Below the pieces are notes generated by a model. It searched no databases and was not told the DNA's origin. It saw nothing but the letters and a program-made list of their open reading frames with translations. A stretch of DNA of 64,000 bases from Hyphomicrobiaceae bacterium (lineage in GTDB: Bacteria > Pseudomonadota > Alphaproteobacteria > Rhizobiales > Devosiaceae), in assembly GCA_020638065.1 (NCBI GenBank), contig JACKJG010000004.1:62001-126000 (forward strand), given 5' to 3'. Made by a program: the position numbers and the translations under genes. Positions 28,052-35,493 of the stretch are shown piece by piece. Positions within the stretch are counted from its first letter, which is position 1. Each line of letters starts with the position of its first letter.

Positions 28052-28525
28052 CCGGACGAGCGAAGCGAGGACCCCGCCGGTCGTCCGGCGCGCCGTCGCA
28101 GGCGCAGCTGAGGTCACAGCGACCAGCATCGTGACCGAAGTGGTACGCGCCGTGAGACAGTAAAAGGCGAGGATTTCACCGCGAACTAGCCGCACATTCT
28201 ATCGTCACCCCGGCGAAGGCCGGGGTCCACAATACCCCTGAATTCGGGTCAAGGCCCTGCGTGCGAGCAATTAGGAAGTGCAAACTCAGATCTGGACAAA
28301 CTGATAATCAAAATGGATTCCGGCCTTCGCCGGAATGGCGAGGTTGCGGGACTCAAAAAGGGCAAGGGCGTATGCGCCAGACATGCCCCGATCTCAACCG
28401 TCATCCCCGCGAAAGCCAGGGTCTATTATTCCTGCAACACGGCACGCCGCTCTCGAATGCTATCCCAAGCTAAGAAACAGTATGGATGCTCGGATCAAGT
28501 CCGAACATAAAGGCGCTGCCGAGAC
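28052..28525. repeat. palindrome-rich intergenic region left of the island
   Basis: No gene seen. Holds three REP-like palindromes: 28202-28230 (perfect stem CCCCGGC/GCCGGGG, loop GAAG), 28315-28339 (ATTCCGGC/GCCGGAAT, loop CTTC) and 28400-28423 (diverged). The left copy of a 70-bp direct repeat is at 28090-28159. Confidence 0.75.
28090..28159. repeat. 70-bp direct repeat, left copy
   Basis: Ungapped match, 56 of 70 bases by hand count, to 31994-32063. Begins GCGCCGTCGCAGGCGCAGC (first 19 bases identical, with an internal GCGCC/GGCGC hairpin) and ends GCGCCGTGAGACA. Confidence 0.75.
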
Positions 28526-29749
28526 ATGACGCCACCTTCCCATTTGCGTGCTAGAGTTCGAATCACTACTGGGGCACGGGAATTGGAAAAAGCACAAGCT
28601 ATCGAGCTTCAAGCCAAGCATTTCGTGAAACAGGCAGATGCTTGGGGCAGTTCGTGCGCATATGTCATAGCCTGTTCAAAGGCTAAGTCATTGACCCCCG
28701 TACCGGCAGGTGAGCTTTACACCAGCAGCAGATTTCGCAATCAGCTGAAAATCGCTAAACATTTCTCTGATCAAGTGTTTGTTCTGTCCGCGAAGTACGG
28801 CATCCTTGGTCTCGATGAGACCGTTGCGCCCTACGATGTTACGTTCCCCAACGGGATTTTTGCAGCAGGTGCCAAAATTCCAAATCTTCGTCGGCTTGAG
28901 AAGTTTCAACGAGTTGTTTCATTTGGCGGAGGAAACTACTCAGAAATTCTTGAGCGACATCTGGCGCCAACATCGCACTTGGTGATACCGTTCAAACATC
29001 TCAACTCTTTTGACACCGCCCGATGGGGCAGGGTTTTGCAGGATTTAATATACCGTAGAGAGACAGCATCTGAATTTTATGGCGTCATCCAGAGTTTCGT
29101 GGATCAAAACGGCATTCATAGTTTCGAAAGCTTCACGTCACTTCAGAATTTGCCACGCAGAGGTGTGTATTTTTTCTTCGACCCAGATGAAGAGACCAAG
29201 TGGTCCGGATCAGTTCCGCGCATAGTACGAATTGGCACTCACGCTGTATCTATTGGATCGAAGTCGACCTTGCGAACGCGCTTGAGGGCGCATTTCGGGC
29301 AGAAAGATCGCTCGGGGAATCATCGCGCATCGATTTTTCGGCTTCACGTCGGCAATGCATTAATTCAATCGCGATCTCTAAGTGAGCGCTACCCAAATTG
29401 GGGACAAGGAATGAGCGCTTCGAAAGAAATTCGGGCTGCGGAGCGTTCACTTGAAATTGAAGTCTCAGAATACTTGGGTCGGCTTCTAATGACGTATGTT
29501 GAACTGTCGGACCTGCCCGGAAAGCAAAGTCAACGCTCGCAGTTGGAAAACTCAGCCATCAACTTCCTGGGAGCGGATATGATCCCAATCGACGAACCCA
29601 GCCCCAACTGGCTTGGCCGGATGGCTCTGCCCAAACAAATACGCGAAACTGGCCTTTGGAACATCCAGCACAATGGCTTGAAATTTGATCGTACTGCACT
29701 CAAGAATATCGTGAATATTGCCGAAAATCCGATCCTGCGAGATGTTTGA
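28526..29749 (+). CDS. DUF6884-like plus GIY-YIG-like protein of a putative defence module
   Basis: 407 residues, no signal peptide. N-terminal region (about 44-160) has YVIACSKAKSLTPVPAGELYTSSRF, FVLSAKYGIL and APYDVTF, the pattern I associate with DUF6884/YaaA-like domains. The middle (about 210-285) looks like a divergent GIY-YIG nuclease: RRGVYFFFD for GIY, RIVRIGTHA for YIG, then STLRTRLRAHFG with the conserved Arg, and GNHRASIFRLHVG; a Glu-rich helix (AAERSLEIEVSEYLG) could supply the metal ligand. AT-richer than the flanking genes. Its stop overlaps the next ATG by one base (TGATG), so the two proteins are made together. The domain names are pattern-based and unverified. Confidence 0.7.
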   Translation: MTPPSHLRARVRITTGARELEKAQAIELQAKHFVKQADAWGSSCAYVIACSKAKSLTPVPAGELYTSSRFRNQLKIAKHFSDQVFVLSAKYGILGLDETVAPYDVTFPNGIFAAGAKIPNLRRLEKFQRVVSFGGGNYSEILERHLAPTSHLVIPFKHLNSFDTARWGRVLQDLIYRRETASEFYGVIQSFVDQNGIHSFESFTSLQNLPRRGVYFFFDPDEETKWSGSVPRIVRIGTHAVSIGSKSTLRTRLRAHFGQKDRSGNHRASIFRLHVGNALIQSRSLSERYPNWGQGMSASKEIRAAERSLEIEVSEYLGRLLMTYVELSDLPGKQSQRSQLENSAINFLGADMIPIDEPSPNWLGRMALPKQIRETGLWNIQHNGLKFDRTALKNIVNIAENPILRDV

Positions 29750-31416
29750 TGGCCCTTTCGGAAGCACTGGAGCGCAACCCAAATCTGGCCCGCTGGGCAT
29801 GCCACATAAGGCAAAGATTGGTCGAGAGAAGGTTATCTTTGTTGACTGGTGCCGGCATCAGCATTGAATGCGGTGCCCCATCTTGGTCAGATTTGGTCGC
29901 GAGCTTGGCAAAAAAAGTGCCGGGATTTGACGATACCTTTGCAAAGCATAAAACTGGAAAAATCCAAGATACTATGCTCACGCAGTTTATTCATTCTAGA
30001 TACATAGACGAATATTTAAAAAACAGGACGGATATTCCCGATGATCATATAAATATTAGAGCACGTATTGAATGGTTTAGCGAAATCCGCAACGTTATTT
30101 ATGAGAAAATACCGAGCGATATTGCAGAAATTGAAAAAAATCATCCCTACTTATCGACGCTTTCGACGCTTTGCACAAAATGCCATAGCACTATTACTTT
30201 CAATTTTGACGATATTCTAGATCAAATAGCTACTAAAAATACACCAGAATTTGTATTGCCTCCAAAGACTACGTGGCAGCTACCAGAAATGGACAGCCAA
30301 AATGTGTCGTACATATACCACATTAATGGATTGCTCCCTCAAAATCCAAGAAAAAAAGCGAGCGAAAAGCTAATATTCACTGAAGATTCTTTTCTGCAAG
30401 TACTGTACGGAGCAGCTGGTTCTAATAATCACATATTACATAGTTTCACAAATTCAACGTATTTGTTGGTTGGCTTGTCGCTCGACGATCACTCTCTAAA
30501 ATCAATACTTAGCACGAATGCGATGCGAAGCCCCGGCAGCATCCACTACATAATTCACTGGCTAAGGGATAGCGACGCACTTTCATCTGAGCAGCGAAAT
30601 GACATTAGTCGAGCCAATTTTGAAATGTTCAGTTTGGTTACAATTTTTTTAACTTCCGAAGAGATCGGCGAATTTATCGACCTGATACAAACTGGGGTGG
30701 AGTCAAAGCCCTCCAAGCCAGACGACACAATGGATGAAGCGTTTATCGCATCAATTCGCAATGTCTCTGAGCTAGCGACCGTTAGGTATAGGTATTACAT
30801 TGCGGGGCCCGTAGGCTCTGGAAAAAGCACTCTTCTGGAAAGCCTCCGCTCTTTCCGAACTTTGGAAGAGTGGCCGGAAAAGACGCCTCCCGAGCTTTAT
30901 CAAGATCATAAGCTCCTATCGGAAGACCAAAGGCTGGACGTAAATGCGTGGATTTACCGACAACTGAAGATTAAAAATCGACTTTTTGACCATTGCATTC
31001 CCGGAATCCACATTATGGACAGAGCTCCTCTGGATCTATTTGCTTTTTCGGTCGATGAGAAAGAAAATGCTTCCAAGGCAGCGGAACTCGAATCTAAGGT
31101 TGAAGCGGATGGCCCTCTAGTGAGCGGAGAAATATTGCTCGTTGTTGCAAACAAGGAGACGTTGCTTGAAAGACAACTGAGACGCGGAAGAATACCCACC
31201 ACAGTTAAAGGGGGTATGTCTTACGACGGCGAGAGTCTCCAAAAGCAACGTGAGGAGTTGGAAGAGACCTATCCGGGCGCGAGGGTATACTCTTCCGATG
31301 AATGCGATGTTCTGGTTTTGGCAAAGCGAGTAGTGGCAGACGTAATTTTCTCCGACTACAACCCGCTAAATATGAGCGGACTGAACCAAAGTCGGAAAGC
31401 TGCGATTCCTGACTAG
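29749..31416 (+). CDS. SIR2-like NADase fused to a P-loop nucleotide-kinase-like domain
   Basis: 555 residues. SIR2 domain at about 28-260: NAD-binding GAGIS (34-38), TFNFD (150-154), candidate catalytic His in YIYHINGL (191) and GLSLDD (242-247), all intact, as in SIR2 effectors of Thoeris/DSR-type defence that degrade NAD+. Second domain at about 345-545: Walker A GPVGSGKST (353-361), DRAPLD (424-429) as in dNK/thymidylate-kinase-like enzymes, and an Arg-rich lid LLERQLRRGRIP. Starts with the ATG that overlaps the previous stop; a TTG one codon earlier is unlikely. Strongly AT-richer than the chromosome. Inferred role: abortive-infection effector whose kinase-like part senses a nucleotide or phage product. 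Confidence 0.8.
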   Translation: MALSEALERNPNLARWACHIRQRLVERRLSLLTGAGISIECGAPSWSDLVASLAKKVPGFDDTFAKHKTGKIQDTMLTQFIHSRYIDEYLKNRTDIPDDHINIRARIEWFSEIRNVIYEKIPSDIAEIEKNHPYLSTLSTLCTKCHSTITFNFDDILDQIATKNTPEFVLPPKTTWQLPEMDSQNVSYIYHINGLLPQNPRKKASEKLIFTEDSFLQVLYGAAGSNNHILHSFTNSTYLLVGLSLDDHSLKSILSTNAMRSPGSIHYIIHWLRDSDALSSEQRNDISRANFEMFSLVTIFLTSEEIGEFIDLIQTGVESKPSKPDDTMDEAFIASIRNVSELATVRYRYYIAGPVGSGKSTLLESLRSFRTLEEWPEKTPPELYQDHKLLSEDQRLDVNAWIYRQLKIKNRLFDHCIPGIHIMDRAPLDLFAFSVDEKENASKAAELESKVEADGPLVSGEILLVVANKETLLERQLRRGRIPTTVKGGMSYDGESLQKQREELEETYPGARVYSSDECDVLVLAKRVVADVIFSDYNPLNMSGLNQSRKAAIPD

Positions 31417-32195
31417 GACCATGCGAGTTGCGTCACGCTTTCTAACGTCAACTTACCCCCGCCCCTTCTCCCCAATGCTATCCTCAGCCTCGGTGTTGTG
31501 CATGAGCGAAGGTGTGCACGAAGCACCGGGCACCATCTTCGGTGAGGTCGCGGGTCGCCGCGGTCTGGCCGGGTTATCTGGTTATTCAACCATCACCACG
31601 AGTGCTGTCGACCTGCGTCGGGTCGTCCTACGGTGGAAAAGCTGCAGAATAACAAGCACAAAGGGCACTGCAGCAGACGTTTCCATCAGGCATTCGGGTA
31701 ACGGGATCAGATTATCCGCGTCACAAATCCCGTCGCCGAGAAGCGTGATGCGCTTCCAGACAAAAACAAACGGATTGAAGTGTCTCACGCTTCTCGGTTC
31801 GTTCGTCCCCTTCAACCGTCGGGCTTTCCGCCGCGGCGGCGATGGGTGTTGGAAGTGCATCATGGCAAGGAGCCATTCACATACGCCTCGTGGTTCGACA
31901 TGCTCACCATGAGGGCGTTGGTAGCTCCGCACCGACCGTAGCCCCTTCATCCTGAGCCTGTCGAAGGGCGAAAGGGCTTGTGTCAAAACACCTGCGCCGT
32001 CGCAGGCGCAGCGAAGGTCGTAGTGACGAACGTCATGACCTGAGCGGTGTGCGCCGTGAGACAAAGAACCCCCGCCGTGAGACAAAACTACGAGGCCCCA
32101 GATCGTCCCGGGCCACCCAGCTCTCCCCCATTCCCCTCGCCGCCGCGACGACCTATATGGTCCGCAACGATCATTGTCTGCGTGCGGAGAACAAC
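31417..32195. repeat. repeat-rich region right of the island, no credible gene
   Basis: Contains TGGTTCGACATGCTCACCAT (31891-31910), a related palindromic element at 31943-31968 with terminal CCCTTC/GAAGGG, the right copy of the 70-bp direct repeat (31994-32063) and an extra CGCCGTGAGACAAA at about 32072. A 163-codon frame at 31421 has no family features or ribosome site and is treated as chance. Confidence 0.7.
31994..32063. repeat. 70-bp direct repeat, right copy
   Basis: Same orientation as 28090-28159, about 80% identical without gaps. Starts inside a perfect 7-bp stem CTGCGCC/GGCGCAG. Confidence 0.75.
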
Positions 32196-32798
32196 ATGCC
32201 AACGGAATGGGATCAGCGGTTCGACCGTGAGGACTATCTTTTCGGCAAGGCGCCGAACCATTTCATCGCCGCCGAAGTGGGGCGGCTGACGCCCGGGTCG
32301 GCGGTCCTCAGCATTGCCGATGGCGAGGGACGCAACGGGGTGTTCCTTGCGCGCCAGGGTCACCGCGTCACATCGATGGATTCGTCCGAGGTCGCGCAGG
32401 AAAAGGCCCGCCGCCTCGCCGCGGAGCATGGGGTCAGGCTCGATTATGCGCTGGCTGACATCGCGGTCTGGGATTGGCAGCCTGAGCGCTACGACGCGGT
32501 GGTGGCCGTTTTCATTCAGTTTGCATCGCCGGACCTTCGCGACAGGATCTTCGCTGGCATCAAACAAACGCTGCGCCCCGGCGGGCTGCTGCTGATGGAA
32601 GGCTACCGGCCCGAACAGATCGCCTATGGCACCGGCGGTCCGCGCCGCGAGGAAAACCTCTATACCGAAGCGATGCTCCGCACCGCCTTCGCCGGTTTCG
32701 AGATCATCGAGCTCAAATCCTACGATGCGGAGGTCGACGAGGGCATGGGCCATTCCGGCATGTCGGCGCTGATCGATCTCATCGCCAGAAAGCCGTGA
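32196..32798 (+). CDS. class I SAM-dependent methyltransferase
   Basis: 200 residues. SAM-binding motif I is AVLSIADGEGRNGVFLARQGH, followed by VTSMDSSEVAQEKA (acidic loop) and YDAVVAVFIQFASPDLR; resembles the tellurite-resistance/TehB-like small methyltransferases. Substrate unknown. Start at 32196 (GGAG upstream) rather than the long frame from 31980, which runs through repeat DNA. The glycosylase gene begins 10 bases after its stop. Confidence 0.87.
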   Translation: MPTEWDQRFDREDYLFGKAPNHFIAAEVGRLTPGSAVLSIADGEGRNGVFLARQGHRVTSMDSSEVAQEKARRLAAEHGVRLDYALADIAVWDWQPERYDAVVAVFIQFASPDLRDRIFAGIKQTLRPGGLLLMEGYRPEQIAYGTGGPRREENLYTEAMLRTAFAGFEIIELKSYDAEVDEGMGHSGMSALIDLIARKP

Positions 32799-32808
32799 TA
32801 GGCAGCGC

Positions 32809-33522
32809 GTGCCGCAACTCGCTTCGCTCCTCGTCGAAATCCGCGCCTGCACGCATTGCGCCGCCCACCTGCCGCTCGGCCCGCGTCCGGTCATCCGCGC
32901 CTCCGAATCGGCACGGATCATGATCATTGGCCAGGCGCCGGGCACGCGTGTCCACGAGACCGGAATACCGTGGAACGATGCCTCCGGCGACCGCCTGCGG
33001 GGCTGGCTGCAACTGGATCGGGAGACGTTCTACGACGAGACCCGCATCGCCATCATGCCGATGGGCTTTTGTTATCCGGGGGTGATCAACGATCCCAGAA
33101 TCGGCGAGAAAAAACCCGCCGGCGGGGGTGCCGGGGAAACGACCAAGGGGAGCGACGGCGGCATCAAAAAAGGCGGGGGTGCCGGGGACGGGAACGAAGC
33201 GACCAACGGCGGCAAAAAGGGGAAAGGCGACGCCCCTCCCCGCCCCGAATGTGCGCCGCTCTGGCATGAACGGGTCTGGGCGGACTTACCGAATGTTCGA
33301 TTGACGCTGCTCGCCGGCTCCTATGCGCAGGCGCATTACCTCGGCGCGAAGCGGGGCAAAACCCTTACCGAGACGGTCCGCGATTATCGGAACCACCTCG
33401 ATGAAGGCTTTATTCCGCTGCCACACCCCAGTTGGCGAACCATTGGCTGGCAGAAACAGAACCTCTGGTTTGAAACTGAACTACTTCCGCTTGTGCGGGC
33501 ACGGGTGACGGCACTGCTCTGA
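32809..33522 (+). CDS. uracil-DNA glycosylase family protein carrying an in-frame repeat insertion
   Basis: 237 residues from a GTG start. UDG-superfamily protein that would excise uracil or related bases. Family landmarks: CTHCAAHLPLGPRPVI, MIIGQAPGTRVHETGIPWNDASGDRLRGWL (motif 1), PMGFCYPG, GDAPPRPECAPLWH and PLPHPSWRTIGWQKQN (motif 2). Between GFCYPG and GDAPPRPE, which are normally close together, lie about 45 residues containing two back-to-back 17-residue Gly/Lys units. The insertion is in frame, so the protein may still work; whether the loop is tolerated is unknown. Confidence 0.85.
   Translation: MPQLASLLVEIRACTHCAAHLPLGPRPVIRASESARIMIIGQAPGTRVHETGIPWNDASGDRLRGWLQLDRETFYDETRIAIMPMGFCYPGVINDPRIGEKKPAGGGAGETTKGSDGGIKKGGGAGDGNEATNGGKKGKGDAPPRPECAPLWHERVWADLPNVRLTLLAGSYAQAHYLGAKRGKTLTETVRDYRNHLDEGFIPLPHPSWRTIGWQKQNLWFETELLPLVRARVTALL
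33121..33171 (+). repeat. in-frame 51-bp peptide-coding repeat, copy 3 (in glycosylase gene)
   Basis: GGCGGGGGTGCCGGGG with GACGGCGGCATCAAA starting 33 bases later; encodes GGGAGETTKGSDGGIKK. The 15-base second motif is identical to copy 2 in uvrB. Confidence 0.75.
33172..33222 (+). repeat. in-frame 51-bp peptide-coding repeat, copy 4 (in glycosylase gene)
   Basis: Directly abuts copy 3. Starts GGCGGGGGTGCCGGGG, AACGGCGGC 33 bases later; encodes GGGAGDGNEATNGGKKG. Confidence 0.7.
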
Positions 33523-33673
33523 GCGGAACCATGCGGTGCGGCTTCATTTTTGGCGCGTCGGTTGAAAACAGATGCTCTGGGATATCGCTATTGTGGCGTG
33601 CGCGGGCCGCTTGCGTTGCCATCTCGGCGATCTGGCGGCAAAGCTCGCTGGTCTGTTGGCGGTCGATGAACAT
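33410..33673 (-). CDS. small protein with PEHLFSTD motif, paralogue A
   Basis: 87 residues, MFIDRQQTSELCRQIAEMATQAARARHNSDIPEHLFSTDAP.... The ATG is preceded by an excellent ribosome site (GGAGGG, five bases away). The N-terminal 40 residues match the neighbouring small ORF (QIAExAxxAAxA ... PEHLFSTD). The 3' part overlaps the end of the glycosylase gene on the other strand, so the tail may be non-conserved. No family recognised; cytoplasmic by composition. Confidence 0.55.
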   Translation of the reverse strand: MFIDRQQTSELCRQIAEMATQAARARHNSDIPEHLFSTDAPKMKPHRMVPLRAVPSPVPAQAEVVQFQTRGSVSASQWFANWGVAAE

Positions 33674-33779
33674 TGTGTCCCTCCGTTTCGCGGATCATCC
33701 GCGGCGTGAAGGTCAGCCTGCCAGCCGCCACCTGAACGAAAACTGAAGCAGGCCTTCAGCTTCACCAAATGAGAAAACG

Positions 33780-33929
33780 CTAGTGCGGCAGGTAGGGACC
33801 GAAGTGAAATCCGTCGGTCGAAAACAGATGCTCGGGCATTTCGCGCCGGCTGAGCGCCAAGGCGGCGTCGCGGGCAATTTCTGCAATTTGCTGGGTCAGC
33901 AACTCAGCTGCATAACGGTCGGTTCTCAT
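33780..33929 (-). CDS. small protein with PEHLFSTD motif, paralogue B (49 residues)
   Basis: Translation is MRTDRYAAELLTQQIAEIAR then DAALALSRREMPEHLFSTDG then FHFGPYLPH, ending in TAG. It shares DR...L..QIAE.A..AA.A and PEHLFSTD with the ORF 106 bases downstream on the same strand, which supports both as real genes. No clear ribosome site. Function unknown. Confidence 0.5.
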   Translation of the reverse strand: MRTDRYAAELLTQQIAEIARDAALALSRREMPEHLFSTDGFHFGPYLPH

Positions 33930-34032
33930 CAGTTTCGCACTTGAAAGACTACGCGATGCCCGGTCTCAGGCGCCCCGAACTTGGCAGAAATGGGGCGATG
34001 CGACGGGCCCGGGCAGGAAAGCACCTCAAATG

Positions 34033-34947
34033 TCAGACGGATCGTTTCGCATTCCGCCGCGCCCGTTGCTTTAGGTGCTGCTCCCGCGCCCAGACCACTA
34101 GCCCGGCACCCGCGATGATGACGGCACCGATCAACGAGACCGGATCGATCCACTGCCCGAATATCGACCAGCCCAAGATGATGGCCCAGGGGAGCGTCAG
34201 ATAATTGAATGGCTGCGTAACGCTGGCGGGCGCATGCCTGAGCGCTTCGATCATCATGGTATGCGCCACAACGGTCGTCGCCGCAACGAAGGCAATCAGC
34301 CAGAGGTCACCAAGCGCGATTGGCTGCCAGAAGAAGGGCCCGACCAAGCTGGTCGCCAGCATGCCGATGCCACTTGCATAGAGCATGTTGGTCGTCGTGT
34401 GGTCGACCTGGGCCACGATGCGCGTTGTCACGATGTAGCCACTGTAGGAAAGCGCCGCGAGAAACGCAAAAAGCAGTCCCGCATTCCAAGGCAATCCGCC
34501 GGGCCGGACGATCAGCAACGCGCCGGCGAAGCCGGCAAAAACCGCAACGATTCGAAACGGTCCAACCTGCTCCCGCAGCAATGTTGCCGCGAGCAGGGTA
34601 ACCACCAGCGGGTAGAGCAGCAGGATCGCCTGCACTTCGGGCAATGGCAAGGCGTTCAGAGCAAGGGCAAAACACCAGAGATCGGACACAAGCAAGGCGC
34701 CGCGCAACAACTGGGTTCTGGGCCGGTTGGAGTGAAATGCCCGGCTCAGCGGCACGCGCCTGCTGACCAGCCAAAGCGACATCAGGCCAAATGCCCAATA
34801 TCGAACCATGGTGATCTGGAACGGTGAATAGGTCTGCATGACCCACTTGGCGCCGGCATCCTGAAGCCCGAAAACAATAATTGCGCCAATCGTGAACGCG
34901 ATCCCGCGGGAAATCTCGGACTGTCGGACACTATCCCCATGAGCCAT
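34033..34947 (-). CDS. EamA-family (DMT) transporter
   Basis: 304 residues, about ten transmembrane helices in two EamA repeats (GAIIVFGLQDAGAKWVMQTYSP; LPEVQAILLLYPLVVTLLAA; WNAGLLFAFLAALSYSGYIVTTRIVAQ). Inner-membrane metabolite exporter of unknown substrate; C-terminal tail is basic (KQRARRNAKR). The start at 34947 is used; upstream sequence runs into a terminator hairpin. Confidence 0.87.
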   Translation of the reverse strand: MAHGDSVRQSEISRGIAFTIGAIIVFGLQDAGAKWVMQTYSPFQITMVRYWAFGLMSLWLVSRRVPLSRAFHSNRPRTQLLRGALLVSDLWCFALALNALPLPEVQAILLLYPLVVTLLAATLLREQVGPFRIVAVFAGFAGALLIVRPGGLPWNAGLLFAFLAALSYSGYIVTTRIVAQVDHTTTNMLYASGIGMLATSLVGPFFWQPIALGDLWLIAFVAATTVVAHTMMIEALRHAPASVTQPFNYLTLPWAIILGWSIFGQWIDPVSLIGAVIIAGAGLVVWAREQHLKQRARRNAKRSV

Positions 34948-34965
34948 TTTCGCGCGCCCTGACCC

Positions 34966-34992
34966 AAAAAAAGGCGCCCGCAAACGGGCGCC
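34966..34992 (-). terminator. intrinsic terminator of the Gly-rich small protein gene
   Basis: On the minus strand GGCGCCCG-TTTG-CGGGCGCC followed by seven T (34972-34966). Confidence 0.9.
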
Positions 34993-35017
34993 ATCCAATT
35001 CTTGTGATGATGTCGGG

Positions 35018-35353
35018 TTAGCTGTTGGAGCCCATCATGCTCTTGACCAGCCCGCCAATGCCGGTCAGCAGCCCGCCGCCAACCAGGCCGGTTGCGCCCT
35101 GGCCCAGCAGAGCGGTCATGTCGATGCCGCTCATGGCATTCGTGGCGTCGCCACCAGCACTTGCCATGCTGCCGACAAGCCCGTCCAGACCCGGAATCAT
35201 GCCTGCAAGCGCCGTTCCGCCAACGCCGCCGATCGCACCGGCAATCGTATTGCCAAGCGGTCCAAGATTGACATTTTTGAGCACCGCACCGAGAGCGTTT
35301 CCGCCAACGGCGCCAGTGACCAGCTGAATAATGATTGGAAGAATTGCTTCCAT
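35018..35353 (-). CDS. Gly/Ala/Leu-rich small hydrophobic protein (DNA-binding-free, unknown)
   Basis: 111 residues, MEAILPIIIQLVTGAVGGNALGAVLKNVNLGPLGNTIAGAIGGVGG.... Long glycine-spaced apolar stretches (about 1-65 and 88-105) resemble small membrane-associated 'glycine-zipper' proteins found in Hyphomicrobiales. AAGGAG precedes the ATG at 35353 and a strong terminator follows, so it is a monocistronic gene. Function unknown. Confidence 0.65.
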   Translation of the reverse strand: MEAILPIIIQLVTGAVGGNALGAVLKNVNLGPLGNTIAGAIGGVGGTALAGMIPGLDGLVGSMASAGGDATNAMSGIDMTALLGQGATGLVGGGLLTGIGGLVKSMMGSNS

Positions 35354-35493
35354 GTTTCTCTCCTTCGGAAGGGTCGCAGGTGACCTCGGTCCCACGCTTC
35401 AATCCTATCCCAACTACAATGCGCGTCAAACAAATTGAATCTGTTTGTCATTTTCCTGCATACTGGACCAACAACCCCAGCGCCGGAAAAGCG

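Noticed and set aside
28545..28580. tRNA T-loop-like GTTCGAATC near the island start
   Set aside because: The flanking stem has a mismatch, no acceptor, anticodon arm or CCA context follows, and it lies inside the first island ORF; not a tRNA or an att site on this evidence.
31421..31912. 163-codon plus-strand frame after the SIR2 gene
   Set aside because: Lies in palindromic repeat DNA, no ribosome site, no recognisable domain.
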